Notes: generated by a model not told the origin, from the letters alone. A stretch of 64,000 nucleotides of DNA from Croceitalea rosinachiae (GCF_031846445.1 NZ_JAVRHR010000001.1:1488001-1552000), one strand, 5' to 3'; positions 16,662 to 24,799 are shown, counted from the stretch's first letter. Made by a program: numbers and translations.

Positions 16662-17477
16662 TTACAAAGTCTTAATTAGTTCTTTAAAGAGCTTTATCAT
16701 TTTGGGTTCCGTTTTACCGGCAATTTCAATAATTTCTTGAATATTAACGGGTTCAAGATTATCAGGGTCGCATTCATCGGTCAATACTGAGACTGCAACA
16801 ATCGGCAACCTTAAATGATTGGCAACAATAACTTCTGGAACGGTACTCATACCTACGGCGTCTGCCCCTAATGTTTTTAACATTCGATATTCTGCTTTTG
16901 TTTCTAGTTGTGGACCTACGACTGAGGCATAAACACCTTTTTGAAGCGAAATCTTTTCTCTTTTAGCAATTGCGATTATTTTGTTGCGCATATAGGTATC
17001 GTATGGCTCGCTCATATCAACAAAACGGTCACCGAACTCAGCTACATTTTTAAATGCTAATGGAGAGCCACCCTGCAGGTTAATATGATCTTCTATAAGC
17101 ATGATATCGCCCTTTTTGAAATCAAGATTTATTGCCCCAGCTGCATTTGAAATAAATAATTTTTGAATACCAAGTTCGCTCATAACCCGTATCGGGTAGG
17201 TGACATCTAACAAGTCATAACCCTCATATAAATGAAAACGACCTTGCATTACAACCACCTTTTTATTTTCGATTGTTCCGAACAATAATTTACCGCTATG
17301 AAACTCAACTGTGGCTAATGGAAAATTAGGAATGTGATTATAGTGTGCGACTAGGCTATCTTCAATTTCATTAACCAATTGTCCTAATCCTGTTCCAAGC
17401 ACAATACCTATTTCTGGAGTGTCGAACCCTTTGTTTTTTAAATAAGTAACAGATTCATCTAATTGTTTTTTCGTCAT
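16662..17477 (-). CDS. punA: purine nucleoside phosphorylase (PNP-I)
   Basis: PNP cleaves purine nucleosides with phosphate to free base and ribose-1-phosphate. The 271-aa length matches trimeric PNPs. Motifs seen are GIVLGTGLGQLV (phosphate loop), VEFHSGKLLFG, QGRFHLYEGY, ISNAAGAIN, VVGPQLETKAEYRML and ADAVGMSTVPE. Its ATG overlaps the stop of the TIGR04282-like gene by ATGA. Proximity to two rSAM/selenodomain-type transferases could reflect a role in processing an adenosyl intermediate, but ordinary salvage is equally compatible. Confidence 0.93.
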   Translation of the reverse strand: MTKKQLDESVTYLKNKGFDTPEIGIVLGTGLGQLVNEIEDSLVAHYNHIPNFPLATVEFHSGKLLFGTIENKKVVVMQGRFHLYEGYDLLDVTYPIRVMSELGIQKLFISNAAGAINLDFKKGDIMLIEDHINLQGGSPLAFKNVAEFGDRFVDMSEPYDTYMRNKIIAIAKREKISLQKGVYASVVGPQLETKAEYRMLKTLGADAVGMSTVPEVIVANHLRLPIVAVSVLTDECDPDNLEPVNIQEIIEIAGKTEPKMIKLFKELIKTL

Positions 17478-18133
17478 TTTTTTAAATTTTGTAAGAAGGG
17501 TTGAAAAACGATATTATCTTTTATGTCTTCATAAAAATCTACGTCGTTTCTTTCATCAACTAGATTAAAATCATCATTGGCTAAGTTTTTTAACGTATGT
17601 TTTAAGACGGTTCCGGTGCCCCAAACTTTATCAGAAAACAATTCTTCTTTGACATATTTCATGCCCAAAAGGTAATAGCCTCCATCCAAAGCCGGTCCGA
17701 TTACAAAATCATGCTCATCTAATTTTGAAAAAGCGTTGGCCAAATCATCTTGAGATAGGTCATACATATCACTTCCAATAATAATAATTTTTTGGAAACC
17801 GTTTTTAAATCCATCGGCAAAAGCATTTTTCATACGTTCACCTAAATCAATTCCTTCTTGTAATTTTTTCGTGTACAATTTTGAATTCCAGATATCATCT
17901 TCCCATATGTCTTCAGAGTAGTAAACATATTTTTCAACGAAAAGGTTTTTGGTTATTTCTACGGTATGTCTCAGTAAAAATTTATAGATATCTAGAGCAG
18001 CCTTATCGCCAATAGTAGCTGCTAAACGTGTTTTACATTTTCCTAGCTCGGGATTTCTAGTAAAAATAAGTAGAAGGTCAGTTGCGTTGTTTTTCAAGTT
18101 CTTTTGATTTGGAGGTATATATTTTGTCACCAT
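17474..18133 (-). CDS. TIGR04282-like glycosyltransferase/nucleotidyltransferase-fold protein
   Basis: The 219-aa protein has the signature LLLIFTRNPELGKCKTRLA near residue 20 and IIIIGSDMYDLSQDDL near 115, then FVIGPALDGGYYLLGMK. This is the rSAM/selenodomain-associated transferase 1 family, some members of which are named arsenosugar biosynthesis glycosyltransferases. The annotated ATG overlaps the rhodanese gene by 56 bp. A TTG at 18095-18097 would shorten the overlap and place the start just before the conserved domain, so the true N-terminus is uncertain. It is coupled to PNP. Confidence 0.82.
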   Translation of the reverse strand: MVTKYIPPNQKNLKNNATDLLLIFTRNPELGKCKTRLAATIGDKAALDIYKFLLRHTVEITKNLFVEKYVYYSEDIWEDDIWNSKLYTKKLQEGIDLGERMKNAFADGFKNGFQKIIIIGSDMYDLSQDDLANAFSKLDEHDFVIGPALDGGYYLLGMKYVKEELFSDKVWGTGTVLKHTLKNLANDDFNLVDERNDVDFYEDIKDNIVFQPFLQNLKK

Positions 18134-18605
18134 TGGTCAGCAATTTGCCCCAATGTTTACTAAATGCATGCACTTTTTCTGTTTCGTTGTTCTCGTTATT
18201 GTATACAACATTTCCTTGGTTGATCCATTCAAAAATGCCTCCATATAGATTTTTCACATTGGTATAGCCTGCATCTAATAACTTTTCACCAATGTTTTCT
18301 GAGCGTACTCCAATGGAGCAATACACAACTATGTCAGCATTTTTATTGGGGTAGTATTTAAGTACAGAATCTAGTTCAAAATTTTTATGCCCCACCCAAA
18401 AGGCATCTTTTAGGTGACTAACGTTATATTCTTCTTTTTTTCGAGTATCTAATAAAATGGGATTTTCGGTTTCTTTTAATTCATTGAGATATATGTATTT
18501 GACAGAATTATTATTGAACTTTCTAAGGGTTTTTTCTATGGTAGATTGTGCAAAAGAAAAATTAAGAAAACAAACTGTAAAGAAGGCTGCCAACAGAAAA
18601 CGCAT
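18078..18605 (-). CDS. secreted rhodanese-like protein
   Basis: The 175-aa protein has a signal peptide (about 1-20, ending FSFAQ) and a single rhodanese domain with active-site loop CSIGVRS (Cys96 to Arg101) and the usual NLYGGIFEWINQGN ending. It is a probable periplasmic sulfurtransferase or persulfide/thiol protein. It heads the four-gene leftward cluster. Its 3' end overlaps the TIGR04282-like gene. A near-match to the Bacteroidota -7 element (TATCTTTA) lies about 30 bp upstream. Confidence 0.85.
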   Translation of the reverse strand: MRFLLAAFFTVCFLNFSFAQSTIEKTLRKFNNNSVKYIYLNELKETENPILLDTRKKEEYNVSHLKDAFWVGHKNFELDSVLKYYPNKNADIVVYCSIGVRSENIGEKLLDAGYTNVKNLYGGIFEWINQGNVVYNNENNETEKVHAFSKHWGKLLTNGDKIYTSKSKELEKQRN

Positions 18606-18830
18606 GAATCAAAATTAAAATGTAAAGATACAATTTTAAAGAAGCTAGATTAGCTTAATTACATTAGACCATTCTTTAATTGAGATGTTTATTTATAAGA
18701 GTTTGTATGTGACGACTACCCGTTTATTTTCATCAGAAGTGTACATAAAATGCTTAATTGAAAACCTAAGAGGTAAGATAATTTGAGTAAAGGAGTTCGA
18801 TATGAATCCTTTTAAAGTCAATTAAGTAGT

Positions 18831-18932
18831 CTAATTAAAGTATATGTAAAGATTGGATATCAATAACAAGATTGATAACCCAAGAACAAGGTACCAACAA
18901 AAATACCCAAGTTTTTCTCCAATAGTGTTCAT
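18831..18932 (-). CDS. candidate 33-aa single-span membrane peptide
   Basis: Within the 540-bp gap 18606-19149, ATG 18930-18932 opens a 33-codon frame ending in TAG. The peptide begins MNTIGEKLGYFCWY, continues with a hydrophobic stretch (LVLGLSILLLISNLYIY), and ends in Asn. One clean transmembrane helix with a short polar N-terminus is typical of real small membrane proteins. Against it, there is no clear promoter or ribosome-binding site. The rest of the gap shows only the hairpin at 19084-19115 and AT-rich sequence. Confidence 0.3.
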   Translation of the reverse strand: MNTIGEKLGYFCWYLVLGLSILLLISNLYIYFN

Positions 18933-19083
18933 GCTCGTTGTGGTTGAAATTGATGATTAAAACTATCAAAAATCAGTACTGAAAAATTCATTTTTTTATA
19001 ACTGGTAGTAAAAAACGTATAAATGGTATTTTCTAAAAATAGCTACTCGATAAAGAAATTGATTTCAGCCAATTAAGGTTATG

Positions 19084-19115
19084 AAACCTGATGAAAATCA
19101 GGTTTTTCGTTTTTG
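19084..19115 (+). terminator. Rho-independent terminator upstream of the pyruvate-kinase-like gene
   Basis: Perfect 9-bp stem AAACCTGAT/ATCAGGTTT with a GAAA loop (19084-19105), followed by TTCGTTTTTG. It points rightward, yet no rightward gene lies upstream within 3 kb. It may terminate a short RNA or act as an attenuator: AGGTT at 19076-19080 could pair with the terminator's left arm (AACCT 19085-19089). Confidence 0.7.
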
Positions 19116-19155
19116 AATAATATGATCTTTGAGCAAAATATAGATACTGTTGCAT

Positions 19156-20148
19156 ATGCTCAACCTGCAGATAGATAAGCTTATTCTTATTATTGAGAGA
19201 CTTCTTGGTAGTATGTCCGAAAAAGAGGAAAGCTATAAAGAGACCTTAAAAGAAGTGCACCCAAGTAACTTTAAGAGCGTAACAAACTTAATACACTATA
19301 GAACTTTAAGAGATTTTGATTTGAGAGGTCTTCAAGAGGCTCTAAAGACCTTAGGACTGACTCGTCTCGCAAATGCCGAAAGTCATATATTATTTAGCCT
19401 ATTAAATACAAAATCGTTACTTCAAATTATCGCTGGTAAAAATGGGAATGTAATTTCAAAAAGCGCAGTTTCTATTGCAGAGGCAGAAAATTTAATGATC
19501 AAAAATAATGACGCACTTTTCGGAAGTTGTAACAAAAGACGACGCGTGCGTGTGATGGTCACCCAGCCAGCTCAATCCGCCCATGATTATAAATCGGTAT
19601 ATGATATGGTAAAAAATGGGATGGATTGCGCGCGGATTAATTGTGCACATGACAGTCCTGAAATTTGGGAAGCCATTATATCCAATGTTAAGCGCGCCGC
19701 TCAGGAACTTCATAAAGAAGTGAAAATAGCGATGGATTTGGCAGGACCGAAAATTAGAACAGGTCAAATACCCCCAGGGCCTCCTTTGAAAAAATTCAAA
19801 CCTAAAAAAGATGTTTTTGGACAAGTATGGCAACCTATTGAAATTGCCTTGGTTTCTAGATTAGATGAAGAAAAATGGCCAAATGGTATCTTGGTTAACC
19901 AAGAATGGTTAAAACAATTGCGAGTAAATGATATTATTCATTTCAAAGATACTCGAGCTAAAAAAAGAAAGCTCAAAGTAGTCCGTAGAGAAAATGATGC
20001 CTTTATTACGAATTGTTTTAAAACGGCATATATCAAATCGGGGACTGTTTTAAAGCCTGAACGGATTGGGCTTACTTCAGAAATCGTCTTAGAACTGCCA
20101 AATACAGAGCAATATGTTTTACTAAAAAAAATGATACAATCACTTTAG
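19156..20148 (+). CDS. pyruvate-kinase-like protein, 5' part (frame broken at A8)
   Basis: A 330-aa reading frame. About 115 N-terminal residues are not part of classical pyruvate kinase. They are followed by the start of the PK barrel: RRVRVMVTQPAQSAHDYKS, GMDCARINCAHDSPEIW (matching GMNVARLNFSHG) and AMDLAGPKIRTG. The frame ends in TAG at 20146-20148 right after an A8 run (20124-20131). The remainder of the barrel continues one frame back (20130-20975). ATG 19156 is preferred to the TTG at 19150; an in-frame stop lies at 19141. Either a frameshift mutation or -1 frameshifting at A AAA AAA. Confidence 0.7.
   Translation: MLNLQIDKLILIIERLLGSMSEKEESYKETLKEVHPSNFKSVTNLIHYRTLRDFDLRGLQEALKTLGLTRLANAESHILFSLLNTKSLLQIIAGKNGNVISKSAVSIAEAENLMIKNNDALFGSCNKRRRVRVMVTQPAQSAHDYKSVYDMVKNGMDCARINCAHDSPEIWEAIISNVKRAAQELHKEVKIAMDLAGPKIRTGQIPPGPPLKKFKPKKDVFGQVWQPIEIALVSRLDEEKWPNGILVNQEWLKQLRVNDIIHFKDTRAKKRKLKVVRRENDAFITNCFKTAYIKSGTVLKPERIGLTSEIVLELPNTEQYVLLKKMIQSL
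20124..20131 (+). other. A8 run containing a phased A AAA AAA slippery heptamer
   Basis: In the frame of the 5' part the codons read CTA AAA AAA ATG. The heptamer 20124-20130 is therefore in the exact X XXY YYZ phase for -1 slippage, as in dnaX. Slipping back one base continues AAT GAT ACA (Asn-Asp-Thr) into the downstream frame. No strong stem-loop or Shine-Dalgarno-like stimulator is evident nearby. Confidence 0.5.
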
Positions 20149-20975
20149 TTAAAGATAAAGCACTAGGAATCTTACCACAATTTAATGAGCAGGGAAAGTT
20201 GGTTAAAGAAGCGATATTGTCTTGTCAATTGCCAGAGGTCTTTAAAAATGTAAAGCAAGGAGAACCTATCTTCTTTGATGATGGTAAGATTGAGGGCATT
20301 ATCTGTGGGGTTGGCGCAAACCAATTTCAAGTTAAGATTATTAACGCAAAAGAGAGTGGATCTAAATTAAAAGCTGAAAAAGGGATTAACTTACCAACCA
20401 TAGATTTAGGAATTAGCGGTTTGACCTTAAAAGATAAAGTTGATTTATCTTTTGTAGCTCATCATGCTGATATTATTAACTTTTCTTTTGTTAATTCTGC
20501 GGAAGATGTTGAAGAGTTGTATACAGAACTTAAAGCACTTGGCGTGTTGCAAAAATTGAGTGTTGTGCTAAAAATTGAAACCCGCATTGCTTTTGAGAAT
20601 TTATTACCCATTTTATTAAGTGCCATGAAAGTCAATACCATTGGTGTAATGATTGCCAGGGGAGATTTAGCAATAGAAACAGGATGGCAGCATATAGGCG
20701 CTGTTCAAGATGAGATTCTGTCAACCTGCAGTGCAGCTCATGTACCTGTGATATGGGCCACACAGGTATTAGAGAATTTAGCTAAGAGCGGGCTGCCCTC
20801 AAGATCTGAGATGACAGATGTTTCCTCATCTTTAAAAGCAGAATGCGTTATGCTCAATAAAGGACCTTATGTTAACGAGGCTATTAGATTGTTAGATAAA
20901 ATTCTGATCAGTAGTGAAAATCATCGCCAGAAAAAGGAAAGAATGTTACCTCAGATGAAAAAAGTAGAGCGCTAG
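20130..20975 (+). CDS. pyruvate-kinase-like protein, 3' part
   Basis: This frame continues the barrel with intact catalytic-site motifs: LSVVLKIETRIAFENL (KIE, catalytic Lys region), VNTIGVMIARGDLAIE (metal-binding Asp), ATQVLENLAKSGLPSRSEMTD (Thr and TQxLE) and CVMLNKGPYVNEA. There is no C-terminal allosteric PK domain. Joined through the slip site the product would be 606 aa. Alone it could start at TTG 20199. Intact motifs downstream of the break argue that the break is recent, regulated, or a sequencing error. Substrate may be pyruvate/PEP or another enolic compound. Confidence 0.7.
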   Translation, partial: NDTITLVKDKALGILPQFNEQGKLVKEAILSCQLPEVFKNVKQGEPIFFDDGKIEGIICGVGANQFQVKIINAKESGSKLKAEKGINLPTIDLGISGLTLKDKVDLSFVAHHADIINFSFVNSAEDVEELYTELKALGVLQKLSVVLKIETRIAFENLLPILLSAMKVNTIGVMIARGDLAIETGWQHIGAVQDEILSTCSAAHVPVIWATQVLENLAKSGLPSRSEMTDVSSSLKAECVMLNKGPYVNEAIRLLDKILISSENHRQKKERMLPQMKKVER

Positions 20976-21030
20976 TATTCTTTAAAATAAAGACTTTGGT
21001 AGGAGGATAATACCTTTTTTAAGTTTTTTA

Positions 21031-21061
21031 TTGGTTAATCTTAAATTTGAAATTATATTTG
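21031..21061 (+). promoter_or_regulatory. Bacteroidota-type promoter of tRNA-Phe
   Basis: TTG at 21031-21033, 20-bp spacer, then TATATTTG (21054-21061), an exact match to the -7 consensus TAnnTTTG. Transcription would start about 15 bp before the tRNA. Confidence 0.75.
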
Positions 21062-21080
21062 CAGCCGCTTTAATGAGCAT

Positions 21081-21153
21081 GGTGCCTTAGCTCAGTTGGT
21101 AGAGCAATGGACTGAAAATCCATGTGTCCCTGGTTCGATTCCTGGAGGCACCA
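21081..21153 (+). tRNA. tRNA-Phe (anticodon GAA)
   Basis: A 73-nt cloverleaf: acceptor GGTGCCT/AGGCACC, D-arm with AGCTCAGTTGGTAGAGC, anticodon stem ATGGA/TCCAT with loop CTGAAAA (anticodon GAA), T-arm with GGTTCGATTCC, discriminator A. The 3' CCA is not encoded. It has its own promoter and terminator. Confidence 0.97.
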
Positions 21154-21157
21154 CTTC

Positions 21158-21190
21158 AAACCTCGCAATTTGCGAGGTTTTTTGTTTATA
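21158..21190 (+). terminator. Rho-independent terminator of tRNA-Phe
   Basis: Perfect 10-bp stem AAACCTCGCA/TGCGAGGTTT (21158-21180) with loop ATT, then TTTGTTTAT, 4 bp after the tRNA. Confidence 0.92.
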
Positions 21191-21226
21191 CACGCTTCTT
21201 AGCTAATTTTCTAGTGCGAGTTACTA

Positions 21227-21237
21227 ATGATAATCAT
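21227..21237. promoter_or_regulatory. ATGATAATCAT palindrome (Fur-box-core-like)
   Basis: An 11-bp perfect palindrome around a central A/T, upstream of coaX. The same core on the other strand occurs at 52623-52633 inside the metal-handling operon. Similar to the core of Fur-family boxes; the binding protein is inferred only. Confidence 0.3.
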
Positions 21238-21302
21238 AAGCATATGGTAGTTATTGCCAAAACTTTGTATTTGATTTAATTGTAATTGGTTTATCGCAGC
21301 AT

Positions 21303-21320
21303 AACAAACCCAGGTTTGTT
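21303..21320. promoter_or_regulatory. operator-like palindrome upstream of coaX
   Basis: AACAAACC, CA spacer, GGTTTGTT: perfect 8-bp arms. It lies immediately upstream of the -7 element at 21323-21330, where a bound repressor would block the promoter. Confidence 0.45.
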
Positions 21321-21322
21321 TG

Positions 21323-21330
21323 TATTTTTG
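21323..21330 (+). promoter_or_regulatory. -7 element (TATTTTTG) of coaX
   Basis: Exact TAnnTTTG match with its last base 5 bp before the ATG at 21335, which predicts a leaderless or nearly leaderless transcript. No good -33 TTG is seen at the usual distance. Confidence 0.5.
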
Positions 21331-21334
21331 CATT

Positions 21335-22063
21335 ATGAATCTTGTGATTGATATTGGTAATACGAGGGTCAAATATGCCGTTTTCGATAAATATGAAATA
21401 GTAGTTGACCAGCACTCTGAATCTGCCCTTTTTCTAAGTATGGTTAAAGAGCTTTTTGAAGTATATCCAAAAATTGACCATGCTATTATAGCTTCGGTAA
21501 GTGATTTTCCTAAAAAAGAATATGAAGTATTAACGCTTTTTTGCAAAGTTCATATGCTATCACATAAGTCTAAAGTTCCTTTTAAGAATAGCTACATAAA
21601 TCCACAAACACTTGGTATTGACCGTATTGCTCTAGCAACCGCTGCTTTTTATAAAAATCCTAAAGGGAACACACTGGTTATTGATATGGGTACTTGCATA
21701 ACCTATGAGATGATAAACGACTATGGAGAATATCTTGGAGGGGCCATCTCTCCAGGGCTTAAAATGCGTTTTAAAGCAATGAGTGCACAGACAGCGAAGC
21801 TACCGTTGCTTGATGCCAAGGACTTTTTAGATTTTATTGGCAATTCTACAGAAAAAGCAATGCAAAGTGGTGTGATCAATGGTATTTGTCAAGAATTGGA
21901 TGGGGTTATAAATCAATATAAAGACCGCTTTCAACTTTTAACAGTTATTTTAACAGGCGGTGACGCTCAATTTTTTGCCAAACGGTTAAAAAATTCCATA
22001 TTTGCGAATTCTAAATTTCTGTTGGAGGGGTTAAATTACCTGCTGGAATACAATAAAAACTAG
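21335..22063 (+). CDS. coaX: type III pantothenate kinase
   Basis: CoaX phosphorylates pantothenate, the first step of coenzyme A synthesis. The 242-aa protein has the ASKHA-fold phosphate-1 motif MNLVIDIGNTRVKYAVFD at the N-terminus, PQTLGIDRIALATAA (the substrate-binding G-x-D-R), VIDMGTCITYEM, GGAISPGLKMRFKAM and ILTGGDAQFF. The start is the ATG before NLVIDIGNT; upstream codons overlap the promoter. The OM-protein gene begins right after its stop. Confidence 0.93.
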   Translation: MNLVIDIGNTRVKYAVFDKYEIVVDQHSESALFLSMVKELFEVYPKIDHAIIASVSDFPKKEYEVLTLFCKVHMLSHKSKVPFKNSYINPQTLGIDRIALATAAFYKNPKGNTLVIDMGTCITYEMINDYGEYLGGAISPGLKMRFKAMSAQTAKLPLLDAKDFLDFIGNSTEKAMQSGVINGICQELDGVINQYKDRFQLLTVILTGGDAQFFAKRLKNSIFANSKFLLEGLNYLLEYNKN

Positions 22064-23326
22064 ATGGTCAAGAATTTTCTGATTGGATGCATAAGCCTTT
22101 TCTCTTTTGGTACTTATGCTCAAAATGGCACTATTTCTCCTTACTCATATTTTGGTATTGGCGATTTTAGAAATGGTGGTACAGTAGAAAATCAGATGAT
22201 GGGCGGGCTAAGAATGTATGCTGATAGTATACATCTTAACCTTAAAAACCCAAGTGCATATTCTCAATTAAGGTTAACAACATATACTGCAGGTATTTCA
22301 CATCGTGAATTTAGGCTTAAAGATGCTACAGAACAACAAAATGCATCAGTGACCAATTTAGATTATTTAGCTATTGGCTTCCCCATTGCTAAAAATGTAG
22401 GTATAGGGTTTGGACTTATGCCATATTCATCCGTTGGTTATAGTCTTAATCAACAAACTCTGAATACTGCTCAGGATACGGTCACCAATATTTTTAGCGG
22501 TGAGGGTGGGCTGAACCGAGCTTATTTGTCCATAGGTTTTGAACCAATAAAAAATCTTAGTCTTGGAGCTACAATTAACTATAATTTTGGCACTTTAGAT
22601 TATCAAAGAATTCAAAGTGTAGAAAATGTTCAATTTGGCACTTTAGACAATAGGGAATCAAAAATTAATGGTTTTGATTTTAACTATGCTTTAAATTATA
22701 CTCCCACTTTTAAAGACAAGTATACCTTGTATTCGCACATTGGAATTAATACCCAAGTAAATCTGGTTTCTAAAAACAGTGAGCGGATAGGTTCTTTTTC
22801 ATTAAATAGTGGAGAAATAGAGGTTTTTGATGTTGATTTAGATGCTCAAGGACTAAAAAACACTGAACTAAAAATACCGACAATGGCCACTATAGGTCTC
22901 GGTTTTGGTGAAAATAAAAAGTGGTTTGTAGGTGGTGAGTACAGTTTTCAACAATTCAGTGATTTTAGCAATGATTTTCTCGGACAAGAAAATGTGGTTT
23001 ATGAAGATGCAAGCGTTATGGCGTTCGGAACTTATTTTATACCTGATTACCGCTCCCTGTCAGGGTATTTTAAGAGAATTACCTACCGGGCAGGATTACG
23101 TTATGAACAAACGGGTTTAGTTGTTAATAATAAGGAGATAAACAATCTTGGCATAACTTTTGGTTTTGGTTTACCGTTGGGTGCTAGTTTTTCTAATTTA
23201 AACCTAGGATTTGAATTGGGAAGAAGAGGTACTACCGATGCAGGACTAATAGAAGAAAGTTATTTTAAGATAAACGTTGGATTGTCATTAAATGACAAAT
23301 GGTTTATTAAAAGAAAAATAAACTAA
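22064..23326 (+). CDS. putative outer-membrane beta-barrel protein (FadL/PorV-like layout)
   Basis: The 420-aa protein has a signal peptide (about 1-19, ending TYAQ), then NGTISPYSYFGIGDF, many alternating amphipathic strands (VGIGFGLMPYSSVGYS, LSLGATINYNFGTLDY), and a C-terminal strand. The opening, where a phenotype-poor 'SPYSxFGxGD' motif precedes the barrel, is common in Bacteroidota outer-membrane proteins of unknown role. It follows coaX with no gap and precedes the TPR protein by 99 bp. No substrate can be named. Confidence 0.65.
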   Translation: MVKNFLIGCISLFSFGTYAQNGTISPYSYFGIGDFRNGGTVENQMMGGLRMYADSIHLNLKNPSAYSQLRLTTYTAGISHREFRLKDATEQQNASVTNLDYLAIGFPIAKNVGIGFGLMPYSSVGYSLNQQTLNTAQDTVTNIFSGEGGLNRAYLSIGFEPIKNLSLGATINYNFGTLDYQRIQSVENVQFGTLDNRESKINGFDFNYALNYTPTFKDKYTLYSHIGINTQVNLVSKNSERIGSFSLNSGEIEVFDVDLDAQGLKNTELKIPTMATIGLGFGENKKWFVGGEYSFQQFSDFSNDFLGQENVVYEDASVMAFGTYFIPDYRSLSGYFKRITYRAGLRYEQTGLVVNNKEINNLGITFGFGLPLGASFSNLNLGFELGRRGTTDAGLIEESYFKINVGLSLNDKWFIKRKIN

Positions 23327-23425
23327 AGTTTTTTTTAAATATTTCATAAATAACCAAGGTCTAACCAACCTTCTGTAAGTTAGTTTTATAAAAATTTGTA
23401 CATTAACCACTTTAAAATTAATAAG

Positions 23426-24799
23426 ATGAAGAAGAAACTCTACTTAACGATGATAGCTGTCATTATGACGATGGGTTTAAGTATGGCCCAAGCTCAGAAC
23501 CCTGAATGCATGACAAACCTCTCAATTTATGCAGAGCATGCGAAAGTTAAAAATTATGATGCAGCTTATGAGCCTTGGAAAATGGTTTTAGAGGCTTGTC
23601 CTGATATTAATAAGGCCAACTTTTCTTATGGCGAGAAAATTTTAAAGCACAAAATCAAGAATTCATCTGGAGCTGATAAAGACGGTTATATACAAGATTT
23701 GATGCAGCTATATGATGATAGTGGGAAATATTTTGCCGATAAATTCCCAATGGCCGCCAGAGAGATTGATAAAGGTTTGTTAATGTATGATAACAAGATG
23801 GCATCAAACGATGAGTTATATGGCATGTTGGGCAAGGCTTTTGAAGAAGACAAAAAGAATTTTAAGAATCCTAAGGCACTATATCTTTATTTTTCAAGTT
23901 TAGTTGATTTGCACAATGAAGGTAAAAAAGACCTTCAGGAAGTTTTTGATGTCTACGATGATGTAACTGAAAAAGTTGAAGAAGAGAATAAGAAGCTTAC
24001 GGGAGTTCTTTCTAAGATTTTAGCAAAAGAAGACGCTGGCACTGCCCTAACGTCTAAAGAAAAAAGACAAAAAAGAGCGGCTACAGTGAATTCTGAGTCA
24101 TATGGTAAAATTTCTGGTAGTATTGATTCCAAATTGGGTGCATTAGCTGATTGTGGTAATTTAATACCACTATATGAAAAAAGCTTTGAGGCTAAGAAGG
24201 CCGATGTTACTTGGGTAAAGAGAGCTGTAGGTAGAATGTTTAGCAAAGAATGTACTGACGATCCTTTGTTTAGTAAAATGGTGGAAGTACAAGCTGAACT
24301 TGACCCATCTGCTGACGTATATGTATATCTTGGAACACTTAAGTCTAAATCTGGGGATAGTAAAGGTGCTATTGCCGATTTTAACAAAGCGGTTGAATTG
24401 GAAGCGGATTCGTATAGAAAATCTAATATTCTTTATAAGATTGCGACTATTGTTAGGAAGAACAGTAAATCTCAAGCAAGAAACTATGCTCAAAAAGCAA
24501 TTAATGCAAATTCATCAAATGGCAAAGCTTATTTGTTAATTGCCAATTTATATGCCGGTAGCGCTAACGCTTGTGGTAGTACACCTTTTGAAAAGAGGGC
24601 TATTTATTGGAAAGCGGCTGATATGGCACGTAAAGCCGGTCGAGTAGATCCTTCTTTAAAGTCGAGAGCAAATAAAACTGCAGCGAGTTATACGCAAAGA
24701 GCTCCTGATAAAACAATGATTTTTAACGCAGGTATGGCTGGTAAAACAGTGACCTTTAGTTGCTGGGTTGGCGGTAGTATTAAAGTTCCTAACTTATAA
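23426..24799 (+). CDS. secreted TPR-repeat protein
   Basis: The 457-aa protein has a signal peptide (about 1-24, ending MAQAQ). It then has helical repeats with TPR character, clearest at about residues 300-395 (ADVYVYLGTLKSKSGDSKGA, AIADFNKAVELEADSYRKSN, ARNYAQKAINANSSNGKAYL). The C-terminus ends in a short strand-rich tail. It is probably periplasmic or attached to an outer-membrane assembly. ATG 23426 starts the MKKKLYL signal; the upstream in-frame TTG (23396) only adds AT-rich leader. Next gene is lptC, 2 bp on. Confidence 0.75.
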   Translation: MKKKLYLTMIAVIMTMGLSMAQAQNPECMTNLSIYAEHAKVKNYDAAYEPWKMVLEACPDINKANFSYGEKILKHKIKNSSGADKDGYIQDLMQLYDDSGKYFADKFPMAAREIDKGLLMYDNKMASNDELYGMLGKAFEEDKKNFKNPKALYLYFSSLVDLHNEGKKDLQEVFDVYDDVTEKVEEENKKLTGVLSKILAKEDAGTALTSKEKRQKRAATVNSESYGKISGSIDSKLGALADCGNLIPLYEKSFEAKKADVTWVKRAVGRMFSKECTDDPLFSKMVEVQAELDPSADVYVYLGTLKSKSGDSKGAIADFNKAVELEADSYRKSNILYKIATIVRKNSKSQARNYAQKAINANSSNGKAYLLIANLYAGSANACGSTPFEKRAIYWKAADMARKAGRVDPSLKSRANKTAASYTQRAPDKTMIFNAGMAGKTVTFSCWVGGSIKVPNL

